Origin: Nitrospirota bacterium
GTDB taxonomy: Bacteria; Nitrospirota; Thermodesulfovibrionia; UBA6902
DNA length: 10,935 nt
NCBI GenBank assembly: GCA_024277515.1
Contig: JAJRVB010000267.1
Span: 1-10,935, forward strand
Reading direction: 5' to 3'
Part shown: in pieces, positions 1-7,367 of the stretch
Layout of the letters: each line of letters starts with the position of its first letter
How positions within the stretch are numbered: position 1 is the first letter of the stretch
Notes under the pieces: generated by a model
The model's input: only the letters and a program-made list of their open reading frames with translations
Told to the model about the DNA's origin: nothing
The model's database searches: none
Made by a program: the position numbers and the translations under genes

Positions 1-1
1 G

Positions 2-334
2 GGCAGTTTTATTTATTCAGAGGATCTTGATTATGAGGACTATATTGATATGAGCGGAGGATATACGAGGTTTGCTGATGAAAAACATGTCTATGTCCTC
101 AAGGTTGACGGAACAGCCAGGAAATTAAAGAAAGGGCGGTTTCAATGGAGTAAATCAAAGGACAGGTGGGAGCTGGCCGCATTCGGGGAAGAGCTGAAAG
201 AGATTGAGCCTGGAGATACGATTGTCGTGCCGGAGAAACTGGGACGGATTGCCTGGCTGAGGGAAATCAAGGACATTTCGCAGATTCTGTATCAGATTGC
301 AATAACAGCCGGCGTTGCGATCGCTATCTTCTGA
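2..334 (+). CDS. SLBB-domain polysaccharide export protein (Wza-like), C-terminal part
   Basis: The reading frame is open from base 2, so the gene begins upstream and only about 110 C-terminal residues are present. It probably belongs to the Wza/GfcE-type exporters that carry capsule or exopolysaccharide through the periplasm and outer membrane. The visible part starts at the end of an SLBB module (YIDMSGGYTRFADEKHVYV), then has a charged stretch, the 'GDTIVVPEKL' segment and 'RIAWLREIKDISQILYQIA', which is typical of the end of long SLBB exporters. The last 15 or so residues are hydrophobic and the frame stops at TGA 332-334. The yjbH-like gene follows after only three bases in the same frame, so the two are probably translationally coupled. 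The family call is from recognition of these motifs; the N-terminal export domain lies outside the window. Confidence 0.8.
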   Translation, partial: GSFIYSEDLDYEDYIDMSGGYTRFADEKHVYVLKVDGTARKLKKGRFQWSKSKDRWELAAFGEELKEIEPGDTIVVPEKLGRIAWLREIKDISQILYQIAITAGVAIAIF

Positions 335-337
335 TAT

Positions 338-1228
338 GTGCAAAAAGTGAATAAAGGATCGTGCCTTATCCGGTTTTTTACGGGCCTGTTATGTGTATGT
401 TTAGCTGCCTTCTTTCCTTTTTCTCCCGTCTTTGCAGGAGATGAACCATTTACCTTTCCTTCCAACCGGGGTGAAACGGGTTTAATGGAAATTCCGACTG
501 CGCGGATCATGAGGGAAGACAGTTACCGCGTGGGGTACACCCAGGTAAGACCGTACCGGTACTACTACGCCGCTATCAGCCCTTTCAGGCGGTTCGAAAT
601 CAATCTGAGAATAACTGAAGCGCTCGACAACCCCGCCTTTGAACAGTCAACAGGGAGAGATAAGGCGTTTGATTTCAGGTATCAGCTGTTATCGGAAGGC
701 AGATACCTGCCCGCGTTCACTATCGGCTTCATGGACCCGCATGGGACACGGATATATCCATCGCAGTATATCGTAGCAAGCAAACAGATATACCCCTTTG
801 ACTTTACCGTCGGCTTTGGCAACGGCTGGTTCGGAAAAGAACCCCTTCCACCGCAGGGAGAAGGGATAAAACTGGAGATATTCAGCGATACAAAGGAGTG
901 GCTCAGGCAATCCCAGGTCTTCTGGGGTGTTCAGTTTGCGCCTTCTGATAAATTTGCGCTTATGTTTGAATACAGTCCGATCAAATATCATAAGCAGATC
1001 AGGGACCCCGCGCAGAAAAACCATTTCAGAGATCCGGTTCGTTCAAAGTATAATTTCGGTATCAGGTACAAGCCGACAAAATGGTCGGAGATTGATCTGA
1101 GCTATCAGCGGGGCAGTGAAATCGGTCTTAACGCATCCATGGGATTTGAGATCGGGAATCCGCTCATCACGATATATGAGGCCCCTTACAGGGAAAACAC
1201 TCTATATAGGAACAATCCCCTTTCTTAA
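338..1228 (+). CDS. YjbH-like protein, N-terminal fragment
   Basis: This is the 296-residue product expected if the internal TAA terminates translation. The start is GTG 338, or possibly GTG 347, which also leaves a good signal peptide; no ATG is available in this frame and no clear Shine-Dalgarno sequence is visible before either, so coupling to the upstream gene is likely. The signal peptide is a hydrophobic run (FFTGLLCVCLAAFFPFSPVFA) with probable cleavage after VFA, near residue 32. The mature part is rich in alternating aromatic and charged segments such as 'YRVGYTQVRPYRYYY' and 'FRRFEINLRITE', consistent with outer-membrane beta-strands. Truncation would remove more than half of the family domain, so the fragment probably does not work alone. 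Confidence 0.7.
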   Translation: MQKVNKGSCLIRFFTGLLCVCLAAFFPFSPVFAGDEPFTFPSNRGETGLMEIPTARIMREDSYRVGYTQVRPYRYYYAAISPFRRFEINLRITEALDNPAFEQSTGRDKAFDFRYQLLSEGRYLPAFTIGFMDPHGTRIYPSQYIVASKQIYPFDFTVGFGNGWFGKEPLPPQGEGIKLEIFSDTKEWLRQSQVFWGVQFAPSDKFALMFEYSPIKYHKQIRDPAQKNHFRDPVRSKYNFGIRYKPTKWSEIDLSYQRGSEIGLNASMGFEIGNPLITIYEAPYRENTLYRNNPLS

Positions 1229-1273
1229 CGGATAACCTCTGCACTGTATTTTTCAGGCTTCAGCGATATACAT

Positions 1274-2413
1274 GTGATTGCAGAGGGAAATGAACTCCGG
1301 ATAGAGGCGGAAAATGAAAAATATTTTTACCCTGCAAAGGCTGTCGGCGTGGTCCTTGACATCATTGACCGGACAGCTCCTGACAGTATCGGACCGGTCC
1401 ATATCCTCATTAAAGAAAACGGGGTCTTGCTCGTTGAAATGACTACGACCATGGCTGACATACATGAACTCTATTCCGGAAAATTCAATGCTCGTGCATT
1501 TCTTTACCTGTCCGGGATCAATACGGACATTTCGCTGAGGGGTGAACCCCCGGGGCGGCACAGGAAGCTCTTCAGGTATGGCATAAGACCATCGATAGAG
1601 ACTTTTCTGAATGACCCGTCCGGTTTTTTTAAATACAGGCTCGGCCTCTCGGGCTGGCTGAGCTATTATCCATGGAAAGGGGCGACCCTTAACACTATGC
1701 TGGAGGGTTACCCTCTGAACAATATCTCAACTTCAAACGAGCCCCTGTCAATACCGGTACGAAGCGATATCGTGCTTTATAAAAAAGAAAAAGTATCATT
1801 GGGGCGTCTGCTCTTTGACCAGATATACAATTCAGGCCGGGGACTTTATGGAAAGGTTTCCGCCGGCCTGCTCGAGATTCAGTATGCCGGCATTGATGCA
1901 GAAGCGGCAATGCCGCTGTATGATGGGAGGATACTCATAGGGATAAGCGGCAGCGCGGTGAAAAAACGGGACCCTGACAGGCCGTTTCAGCTGAAAGAAG
2001 ACCCGGTAAAAGATCTTTTCACTACAGCATTCTTTAATGCGCGTTTGAATATTCCGGAAGAAAACATTGCTATCGAGATCAAGGCAGGCAGGTTTCTTGC
2101 GGGGGACCCGGGGGTGCGCTTTACTCTGTCGAAGTTTATAAACGGTGTTATTATCAAGGCATGGTATTCCATTACGGATACATCTGATTTTACTGATCCG
2201 GTCAATGACGGGTATAATGATAAAGGCCTCAGTGTCTCGGTGCCGGTGAGAATGTTTACGGGTGCGGAATCGAAAACCGCTTATCATTATTCCCTGACCC
2301 CGTGGACGCGGGACACAGGGCAGGATATTGAACATTTCGGGACGCTGTTTGATTTTATCGGGAGACATACAAAAATATTCATTGACAAAGACAGGAAAAT
2401 GCTTTATAGATAA
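1274..2413 (+). CDS. YjbH-like protein, C-terminal fragment
   Basis: This 379-codon stretch is the downstream part of the yjbH-like frame, from the first GTG after the internal stop. It is not a plausible independent gene: the GTG lies inside a conserved segment (SGFSDIHVIAEG), homology begins before it at about 1238, no good ribosome-binding site precedes it, and there is no signal peptide for an outer-membrane domain. It contains the 'RPSIETFLNDPSGFFKYRLG' segment and many amphipathic stretches ending in FIGRHTKIFIDKDRKMLYR, consistent with beta-strands of a porin-like domain. If made at all, it would need read-through of TAA 1226-1228. Confidence 0.65.
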   Translation: MIAEGNELRIEAENEKYFYPAKAVGVVLDIIDRTAPDSIGPVHILIKENGVLLVEMTTTMADIHELYSGKFNARAFLYLSGINTDISLRGEPPGRHRKLFRYGIRPSIETFLNDPSGFFKYRLGLSGWLSYYPWKGATLNTMLEGYPLNNISTSNEPLSIPVRSDIVLYKKEKVSLGRLLFDQIYNSGRGLYGKVSAGLLEIQYAGIDAEAAMPLYDGRILIGISGSAVKKRDPDRPFQLKEDPVKDLFTTAFFNARLNIPEENIAIEIKAGRFLAGDPGVRFTLSKFINGVIIKAWYSITDTSDFTDPVNDGYNDKGLSVSVPVRMFTGAESKTAYHYSLTPWTRDTGQDIEHFGTLFDFIGRHTKIFIDKDRKMLYR

Positions 2414-2453
2414 AAAGCTGTAGATCACAGGATACATAATATATATTACTGAA

Positions 2454-2459
2454 GAGGAG
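2454..2459 (+). promoter_or_regulatory. Strong ribosome-binding site for the YjbE-like gene
   Basis: GAGGAG sits seven bases before ATG 2467. It is the clearest Shine-Dalgarno in the export cluster and contrasts with the GTG start without one of the yjbH-like gene, suggesting that the small secreted protein is made in larger amounts. Confidence 0.7.
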
Positions 2460-2466
2460 AAATCAG

Positions 2467-2958
2467 ATGAAAAAAACAGTAGTCTTACTCGTGGTGTTGT
2501 CATTCATGACTTTTAATTCAGGATTCAGCTCTCCGGCATTTTCAGAGGATAAACAGATGCAGACAGGAGAAGTAGTCGAAAAAATAGAGGCGGAAGAAGT
2601 CGCCAAAGAACTGGCTGCCATGGCGGAAGGCGAGTATGTAAAGGGAGAAGCCGTGCCGGAGCTTGAGGGCGGGCAGGTGTCCCTGCCCATTATAGATGAA
2701 GAAAGCGGCAAGATACTTGGACATGTCATTGCTGACAAAGCGAAACTGGTCGCGGTCCTGAATGAGGCCGGACTGACCGAAGTAGCGGGCGCCCTGGCCG
2801 CGATGGAAGCCGGGGCAGCGGCTGGAGGGGCGGTAGCAGCCGGTATCAGCATGGGTACCATGACATGGGTAGCAATAGGTGTTGCTGCAGTAGCGGGTGT
2901 GGCTGCCCTTGCCGGCGGTGGAGGCGGCGGTGGTGGAAGCACAACCGAACACCGATAA
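2467..2958 (+). CDS. Small secreted protein with hydrophobic helix and Gly8 tail (YjbE/GfcA-like)
   Basis: The product has 163 residues. Residues 1 to about 26 form a Sec signal peptide (MKKTVVLLVVLSFMTF followed by a small-residue stretch SPAFS). A Glu/Ala-rich segment follows (VEKIEAEEVAKELAAMAEGE). A middle part contains 'LPIIDEESGKILGHVIADKAKLVAVLNEAGLTEVAG'. Then comes an Ala/Gly/Val-rich hydrophobic stretch around 'GTMTWVAIGVAAVAGVAALA', eight consecutive glycines and the polar end STTEHR. Small secreted proteins with an Ala-rich hydrophobic segment followed by Gly and Ser/Thr are encoded in yjb and gfc exopolysaccharide operons (YjbE, GfcA), and this gene sits directly after the yjbH-like gene. 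The resemblance is of architecture, not of demonstrated sequence similarity, and the family function is unknown. The end is TAA 2956-2958, with a TGATGA three codons later. Confidence 0.7.
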   Translation: MKKTVVLLVVLSFMTFNSGFSSPAFSEDKQMQTGEVVEKIEAEEVAKELAAMAEGEYVKGEAVPELEGGQVSLPIIDEESGKILGHVIADKAKLVAVLNEAGLTEVAGALAAMEAGAAAGGAVAAGISMGTMTWVAIGVAAVAGVAALAGGGGGGGGSTTEHR

Positions 2959-2989
2959 ATTTCTTGATGAAATCGGGAAGTGATCCCTT

Positions 2990-3514
2990 ATGACCAGATG
3001 TATTGCGGTAATCTCTTTCTTTGTTTTGCTTGCATCATTACATGAAGTTCATGCTGCGGCATATGACGATTTCAGGTCATTGTCCCCCATTCTTGATTCA
3101 GCGGAACATTTTTTTATATCTTTAAAAAACAGGGAGTTCAGTTATGTATGGGAAGCATTATCAGAGAACTCCAGTGACACAATTATCAGTGATGTGTATA
3201 AGGCATCAAGCAGTATTAACGAAAATACCAGTAAAGAGGACATTGTCACTGACTTTAACCGCAGGGGAATGATCTTCACAAATTACTGGGACTCTTTCCG
3301 TAGATCATTTGATGCTGATATGATTCTGGAAGATAGTCAATGGGAAATGGGCCCTGTGACGAAAGAGAGTGCCGAGATTATAATTACTCATCAAAGGGCG
3401 CACAGCCCCACGACACTGACGATGCGCAAAGAAGATAATCTGTGGAAAATAGGCCTGGTCGAGACCTTCTGGCAGAGAAAGGCGGTCAGGCTGCTCCCCT
3501 TGATTTTCCGCTGA
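2990..3514 (+). CDS. Secreted protein of unknown function, possibly NTF2-like
   Basis: The product has 174 residues and starts with a probable signal peptide (MTRCIAVISFFVLLASLHEVHA, cleavage after VHA), so it should act in the periplasm or outside. I do not recognise a named family. The mature part opens with 'AEHFFISLKNREFSYVWEALSENS', the helix and W/AL pattern seen at the start of NTF2-like or DUF4878-like domains. It ends with 'TLTMRKEDNLWKIGLVETFW', which resembles the closing strand of such folds (treatment of substrate followed by 'W+v'). That fold is inference. It lies 31 bases after the YjbE-like gene, on the same strand, with a modest GGAAG upstream of ATG 2990, so it probably belongs to the same transcript. 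It ends at TGA 3512-3514. Confidence 0.65.
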   Translation: MTRCIAVISFFVLLASLHEVHAAAYDDFRSLSPILDSAEHFFISLKNREFSYVWEALSENSSDTIISDVYKASSSINENTSKEDIVTDFNRRGMIFTNYWDSFRRSFDADMILEDSQWEMGPVTKESAEIIITHQRAHSPTTLTMRKEDNLWKIGLVETFWQRKAVRLLPLIFR

Positions 3515-3550
3515 CAGGGGGGATTGTTGTTAACTTCAGCTCAGACGCAC

Positions 3551-3579
3551 TTTTTTCTTGCCGGTTAATGCAATATAAT
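3551..3579 (+). promoter_or_regulatory. Candidate promoter for the PilZ gene
   Basis: A perfect TATAAT lies at 3574-3579 in the gap between the secreted-protein gene and the PilZ gene. Seventeen bases upstream is only TTTTTT (3551-3556), a poor -35 box; TTGCCG at 3558-3563 is closer to consensus but just ten bases away. Transcription would start near 3586. This favours ATG 3642 over ATG 3597 as the translation start, since the latter would have a leader of about ten bases. Confidence 0.4.
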
Positions 3580-3596
3580 AAATAAACAGGCGAATA

Positions 3597-5843
3597 ATGC
3601 CGAATAGTATTCAGGGGGTGTTTTGCCCCCGGAATAATACGATGAGAAACGAAAAGAGAAAATCAGACAGACAGGATGCCTTCCTTATTGTGGAATTCAA
3701 GCCGCTGCAGAGTTCCTCAGTGGGAGCGGTTGCCATAACGCGGGACCTTTCAGCAGAGGGATTCAGCATGGAAGCTCAAAACTTTGACTGCCAGTGCGGA
3801 GACATCCTCGAATTCAATTTAAAGCATTCCAGCCTCGATTTGTCCGTTTCAGCAACAGGAGAAATAGTCTGGAAGAACCATGCCTGGTATAAATATATGG
3901 TAGGGGTAAAACTCCTTGAAATTAGCGAAGCGCAGAAAAGCAGACTGATTGAACTAATGTCGGCGGTCGGTAATGCGGAAGGAGAACAGGATTTTGCAGA
4001 CGAAGATAGTGAAGACATCCATGAAACTGATGATGAGGAACAGTCTGCTGAGCGGCCGGGCATCGAAAAGATAGATGAGTCCATACTGAATGCAGCGCGC
4101 ATGGGCAGAAATGATATACCCCCTGAGGCAGAAATAGAGATTGAGCTCACTGACTCTGAACGATCGTTTGTAACCGGTGATGCTGTATCTGATGATAGTG
4201 TGGTTAAACAGGAGGCGGGCCCTTCCGCAAAAGGACCTGGGCAGGGCACTCTGCAGCCGGACAGAGGAAAAGAAACACGTTTGATGCGGAAAAGGCCGTA
4301 CGCGAACAGTCACCGTTCGGACCGGCAGGTCAGATATGGAAAAAGGAAAATCTGGCTGTATGCCCCGCTGGTGATGATTGCCGCGGTTTTATTGGTGGTT
4401 GCGCTGCCTGTGATGATAAAGAAATTCAATGGCGCGCCGGATCAGAAGGCCCCGGCAATATTGCAACCGGCTGCAGACCCGGCAACTGACAGGAAAGATC
4501 TGCCGGCTGCGACTGCTCACATACCTGAGAAAAATGACCAGGCCCTGGATAAATTTGCCGGGCCTGCAGTCAGGCAGGACATAACCGGGGTGGAAAGTGA
4601 AAGGCCTGTCACAGATATTCCGGCGTTGAGGAAGGATAAAGTGAGCAGCGCGTCTCAGGAGCCAAAGAAGGAAAGCCGTCCTGCATCCGGATCAATGGTC
4701 ACACATGATATTGCTCCGAAAGAGTTATCTGATAAAGAAAGTGAGCGGAACAGGGAGACCGTCCGGGAGGCTGGTGTCAAAAAAACGGAATCAGATGATA
4801 TGGCAGCAGAGGGCATGGAACGCCCTGATGACAAAACAGCAGGTTACATCCCTGAAAGCCGGCAGATAGTACCGGATACAAACGGCGAAAAGATTACCAT
4901 AACCGATTTAATAGCCAGGATTGATAAAACTTTGCAAGCGATGCCTGCTGAGGAGACCGGTAAGGTTAGTTCAGATAAAGTGCCTGTGCAAAGTGAAAAG
5001 ATCTGGAAGGCCAAACCTGTGCTTAGAAAGAAGGAGCCTGTAAAGGCACCGGCAACGGACATATATGCTTCAGTGGCGGCCCCTGTTGAGTCTGTCAAAA
5101 CAGAACAGGCCCTGTTCTCCGGAAAAAACAGAGAGATTCAGCCTGAGAGCGGGACTGAAGACGCTGCCGGAAGCAACCTGACCGCGCGTTTGGACAGTAC
5201 CGTCAAAACCGTGCCTCCTCCGGCTGGCCCCGGGAAGCCTGTGGAGCAGGAGGCGGCTTCAGCGGACCTGAAGAGTGAAAAAATTGAGACAGTTGTTAAT
5301 AGTGAAAACAATCGCGTACCGGCTGTTCAGGATAAAGAGGAGACAAAGAAACCGGTTGTAGCATCAGATACCTTGAGCGTAAAGCTGGCAGTCAGTCAAA
5401 AAGCGAAGACCACGGGAAGTGCGGGCAAATCCGATCTGTCTGCCGGTGAGCAAAAGTTTCCCAAAATAGCTCTGCTTCTGAACCGCAGCAAGCTTGAGAA
5501 AATCAAACAATTGCGGGCGGCAAAGAGCGGCCGGGCTTCCGGCGCCAATGTATCTCGGGGATGGGAAAACATAGGCAGTATTGGGAGCGGGACCGACCTT
5601 TTTATAAAAACAGATAGTATTTCATATCCAGCCGAGCATGTTGTCCAGTTATCAATGAGGGCCTTTGTTGACAATAAGCAGTTTATAGATCTGCTTGAAA
5701 TCGACTGTCTGGAGAACAAGCTCCGCATTCTTGGGAAGCAGAAGCACGATAATCCTGTTTTGTCAGCCTATTCACGTGAATGGCGGGCAGTGGTCCCTGA
5801 GAGTGCGGTCATATACAAGTCCGCATGTTCCAGGCCCAGGTAG
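3597..5843 (+). CDS. Membrane-anchored PilZ (c-di-GMP receptor) protein with C-terminal surface-adhesin-E-like domain
   Basis: The frame has 748 codons; ATG 3642 (residue 16) is the more likely start because the PilZ domain begins there. Residues about 18-125 form a PilZ domain with both c-di-GMP-binding motifs, RxxxR (R21, R25) and DxSxxG (D50, S52, G55). An acidic linker follows, then basic residues and one membrane segment (about 252-275, WLYAPLVMIAAVLLVVALPVMI). Residues about 276-640 are a Pro/Glu/Lys/Ala-rich, apparently disordered stretch. The last 100 residues resemble the surface-adhesin protein E / CNP1-like family: 'RGWENIGSIGSG', a conserved 'LLEIDCLENK', 'REWRAVVPES' and a final 'KSAC'. 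The two Cys could pair in the periplasm. The topology would place PilZ in the cytoplasm and the C-terminal domain outside. Its position after a polysaccharide export cluster suggests control of export or attachment; this is inference. No internal stop is present, and it ends at TAG. Confidence 0.8.
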   Translation: MPNSIQGVFCPRNNTMRNEKRKSDRQDAFLIVEFKPLQSSSVGAVAITRDLSAEGFSMEAQNFDCQCGDILEFNLKHSSLDLSVSATGEIVWKNHAWYKYMVGVKLLEISEAQKSRLIELMSAVGNAEGEQDFADEDSEDIHETDDEEQSAERPGIEKIDESILNAARMGRNDIPPEAEIEIELTDSERSFVTGDAVSDDSVVKQEAGPSAKGPGQGTLQPDRGKETRLMRKRPYANSHRSDRQVRYGKRKIWLYAPLVMIAAVLLVVALPVMIKKFNGAPDQKAPAILQPAADPATDRKDLPAATAHIPEKNDQALDKFAGPAVRQDITGVESERPVTDIPALRKDKVSSASQEPKKESRPASGSMVTHDIAPKELSDKESERNRETVREAGVKKTESDDMAAEGMERPDDKTAGYIPESRQIVPDTNGEKITITDLIARIDKTLQAMPAEETGKVSSDKVPVQSEKIWKAKPVLRKKEPVKAPATDIYASVAAPVESVKTEQALFSGKNREIQPESGTEDAAGSNLTARLDSTVKTVPPPAGPGKPVEQEAASADLKSEKIETVVNSENNRVPAVQDKEETKKPVVASDTLSVKLAVSQKAKTTGSAGKSDLSAGEQKFPKIALLLNRSKLEKIKQLRAAKSGRASGANVSRGWENIGSIGSGTDLFIKTDSISYPAEHVVQLSMRAFVDNKQFIDLLEIDCLENKLRILGKQKHDNPVLSAYSREWRAVVPESAVIYKSACSRPR
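3608..3636 (+). promoter_or_regulatory. GC-rich hairpin just before the probable PilZ start
   Basis: TATTC-A-GGGGG pairs with CCCCC-G-GAATA around a seven-base loop, giving two five-pair helices separated by one A-G mismatch. It ends five bases before ATG 3642 and includes the only purine stretch (GGAATA) that could serve as its ribosome-binding site. It is therefore a candidate translational control element. No T-run follows, so it does not look like a terminator. If translation starts at 3597 instead, the hairpin lies within the coding region. Confidence 0.4.
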
Positions 5844-5873
5844 CCGCAGATTCCCTATATCTCTTTAACGAAC

Positions 5874-6605
5874 TTATTCCCCCGAGCCCTTTAGAACTTT
5901 GTGTAATGTATCACTTAATTTTTCAGGAGTGTAAGGCTTTGATAGTACATCCCTGAAGCCGTATGCGCTGAAATTTGCCATAACGGGATCACCTGAATAA
6001 CCACTCGAGACGATTGCTATAACGCCCGGATCTTCTTCACGGAGTCTCTTTATAGTTTCTTCACCTCCCATCCCTCCCGGAATGGTTAAATCCATAATTA
6101 CGACATCAAAGGGACGGGATGATTTCATGGCTTTCTTATACTTTTCTATAGCTTCAGCGCCTTCTTGCGCAAAATCTGTTTCATATCCAATGGTTATCAA
6201 TGTCTCACCTATACTGTTTCTCACCATTTCATCATCATCCATTATCAGTATCCTCCCCTCTCCTGCAATATGCCTCTTTTCGGAAGGTTTTTCTTCGGTA
6301 ATGTGTTTTTCAGAGGCAGGGAGATATATTATGAAGGTTGTTCCAACACCCCCTTCTGATTCTACCGAGATATGTCCATTATGATTTTTAATTATTGAAT
6401 AGCTGACGGCAAGTCCTAGTCCGCTGCCCTTTTGCTTTGTTGTGAAATAGGGGTCAAACACCTTTTGCAGATGTTCTTCTGATATGCCAATCCCCTTATC
6501 CGTAATGGTTATCTTTATATATCTCCCCTCCTGCAAGGGCATACCTGTTTCTTCTCCAAGAATTGTATTCTCAGCATTTATTTGCACTATACCACCCTCC
6601 GGCAT
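5874..6605 (-). CDS. Hybrid kinase fragment 3: HATPase domain (most) and receiver domain
   Basis: From ATG 6605 this fragment lacks the N-box of the ATP-binding domain, which lies in the 132 open bases upstream of it. It carries the G1 box 'DKGIGI', the F-box region 'DPYFTTKQ' and the G2 box 'GSGLGLAV'. A linker leads to a receiver domain with the acidic pocket 'MDDDE', phosphoacceptor D687 in 'VIMDLTIP', the 'VSSGYS' switch and K738 in 'LSKPY'. All receiver key residues are present, so this part of the gene shows no wear. The ATG lies inside the conserved 'NADQSMPEGG' segment and is not a natural start. Confidence 0.7.
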   Translation of the reverse strand: MPEGGIVQINAENTILGEETGMPLQEGRYIKITITDKGIGISEEHLQKVFDPYFTTKQKGSGLGLAVSYSIIKNHNGHISVESEGGVGTTFIIYLPASEKHITEEKPSEKRHIAGEGRILIMDDDEMVRNSIGETLITIGYETDFAQEGAEAIEKYKKAMKSSRPFDVVIMDLTIPGGMGGEETIKRLREEDPGVIAIVSSGYSGDPVMANFSAYGFRDVLSKPYTPEKLSDTLHKVLKGSGE

Positions 6606-6737
6606 GGACTGGTCGGCATTTGTGATTATGTTGTGTATTACCTGATTAATCTGTCCTTCGTCAGCATCAACCGGCCAAAGATTGTCTGTTATAGATAATG
6701 CACATGTGACATTGGATCCACTGAGTGCAAAACCGGC

Positions 6738-7349
6738 TTAATCCTTAATTACTCCTGCCAAGGACATTATTCTTTTAACAGGTGCTCCTCCCCTGGAAAA
6801 GGTAAGCAACTGGAGGGTCAAAGCCCCTGCTTTTTTTAATGCCTTCTCAGCAGTTTCCAGTCGTTCAAAGGCTTTATGTCCAGGATCCAAATACTTCTTC
6901 GAGAGGTAAATATTGTTCAGAACGGCAGTAATCAGATTATTAAAATCATGGGCTATACCTCCGGCAAGCATTCCCACTGATTCAAGTTTTTGACTTCTTA
7001 GAAGTTCTTTCTCCAGTCTTTTCTGATCGGTAATGTCACGCCCGATAGATTGATATTCAGTTACTTCACCACGATCATTAAACAATGCCCTGTCAGTCCA
7101 GAGTTGCCAGCGCAATCTCTTATCCGGTGCAATTGCCTGGCGTTCATACGTAACCATGGGATTTTCTTTTCTGAGGGACAAGTAATGATTTCTTATTTTT
7201 TCTTGATCACCCTCCGGAATGAATTGGAAAAAGTTCTGCATTATTAATTCTTCGCTTCTTTTGTTGAAGTATCTGCAGTATTCTTTGTTTACGAAAGTCA
7301 GTGTTCCATCCTTCAAAAATCGACAAATCATCGCCGGCATGTCTTCCAC
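6738..7349 (-). CDS. Hybrid kinase fragment 2: third PAS domain and HisKA
   Basis: This part holds PAS 3 (about residues 265-378 of the full frame, ending 'SIGRDITDQKRLEKEL') and the dimerisation/phosphoacceptor domain with the H-box 'AGGIAHDFNNLITAVL', phosphoacceptor H401. It ends before the ATP-binding domain. GTG 7349 is the first start codon after the upstream stop, with AGAGG about twelve bases before it, which is too far for efficient restart. Homology begins before the GTG (QRYRAV), so it is better read as the middle of one broken gene. Confidence 0.65.
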   Translation of the reverse strand: MEDMPAMICRFLKDGTLTFVNKEYCRYFNKRSEELIMQNFFQFIPEGDQEKIRNHYLSLRKENPMVTYERQAIAPDKRLRWQLWTDRALFNDRGEVTEYQSIGRDITDQKRLEKELLRSQKLESVGMLAGGIAHDFNNLITAVLNNIYLSKKYLDPGHKAFERLETAEKALKKAGALTLQLLTFSRGGAPVKRIMSLAGVIKD

Positions 7350-7367
7350 AACTGCACGATACCTCTG

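Larger units (their letters stand above)
338..2413 (+). pseudogene. yjbH: yjbH/gfcD-like exopolysaccharide gene interrupted by one in-frame TAA
   Basis: One reading frame spans 691 codons, close to the roughly 700 residues of E. coli YjbH, but codon 297 (1226-1228) is TAA. Both sides match the family. Before the stop there is a signal peptide and the 'GETGLMEIPTARI' start of the mature protein. After it, translation gives RITSALYFSGFSDIHV and 'NELRIEAENEKY', as expected where YjbH proteins continue. No base is gained or lost, so this is a single nonsense codon rather than a frameshift. YjbH/GfcD proteins are outer-membrane components encoded with polysaccharide export genes; their exact role is not settled. 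Gene position directly after a Wza-like gene supports the assignment. It could be a recent loss of function, a base-call error, or a codon that is read through. The TAA at 2411-2413 looks like the normal end. Confidence 0.75.

Noticed and set aside
1832..2503. 223-codon minus-strand frame
   Set aside because: It lies antisense to the yjbH-like gene, whose frame carries clear family sequence; the antisense product has no recognisable domain.
2463..2942. Minus-strand frame encoding a Pro/Ala-rich protein
   Set aside because: It is the mirror of the Gly/Ala-rich tail of the YjbE-like gene, which has a signal peptide and strong ribosome-binding site.
3495..3526. CCCCT/AGGGG pairing around the stop of the secreted-protein gene as a terminator
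   Set aside because: The stem is short, the loop is about 15 bases and no T-run follows directly.
3608..3636. Hairpin as a transcription terminator of the export cluster
   Set aside because: No T-run follows the stem, and it lies after a good -10 box and just before a start codon.
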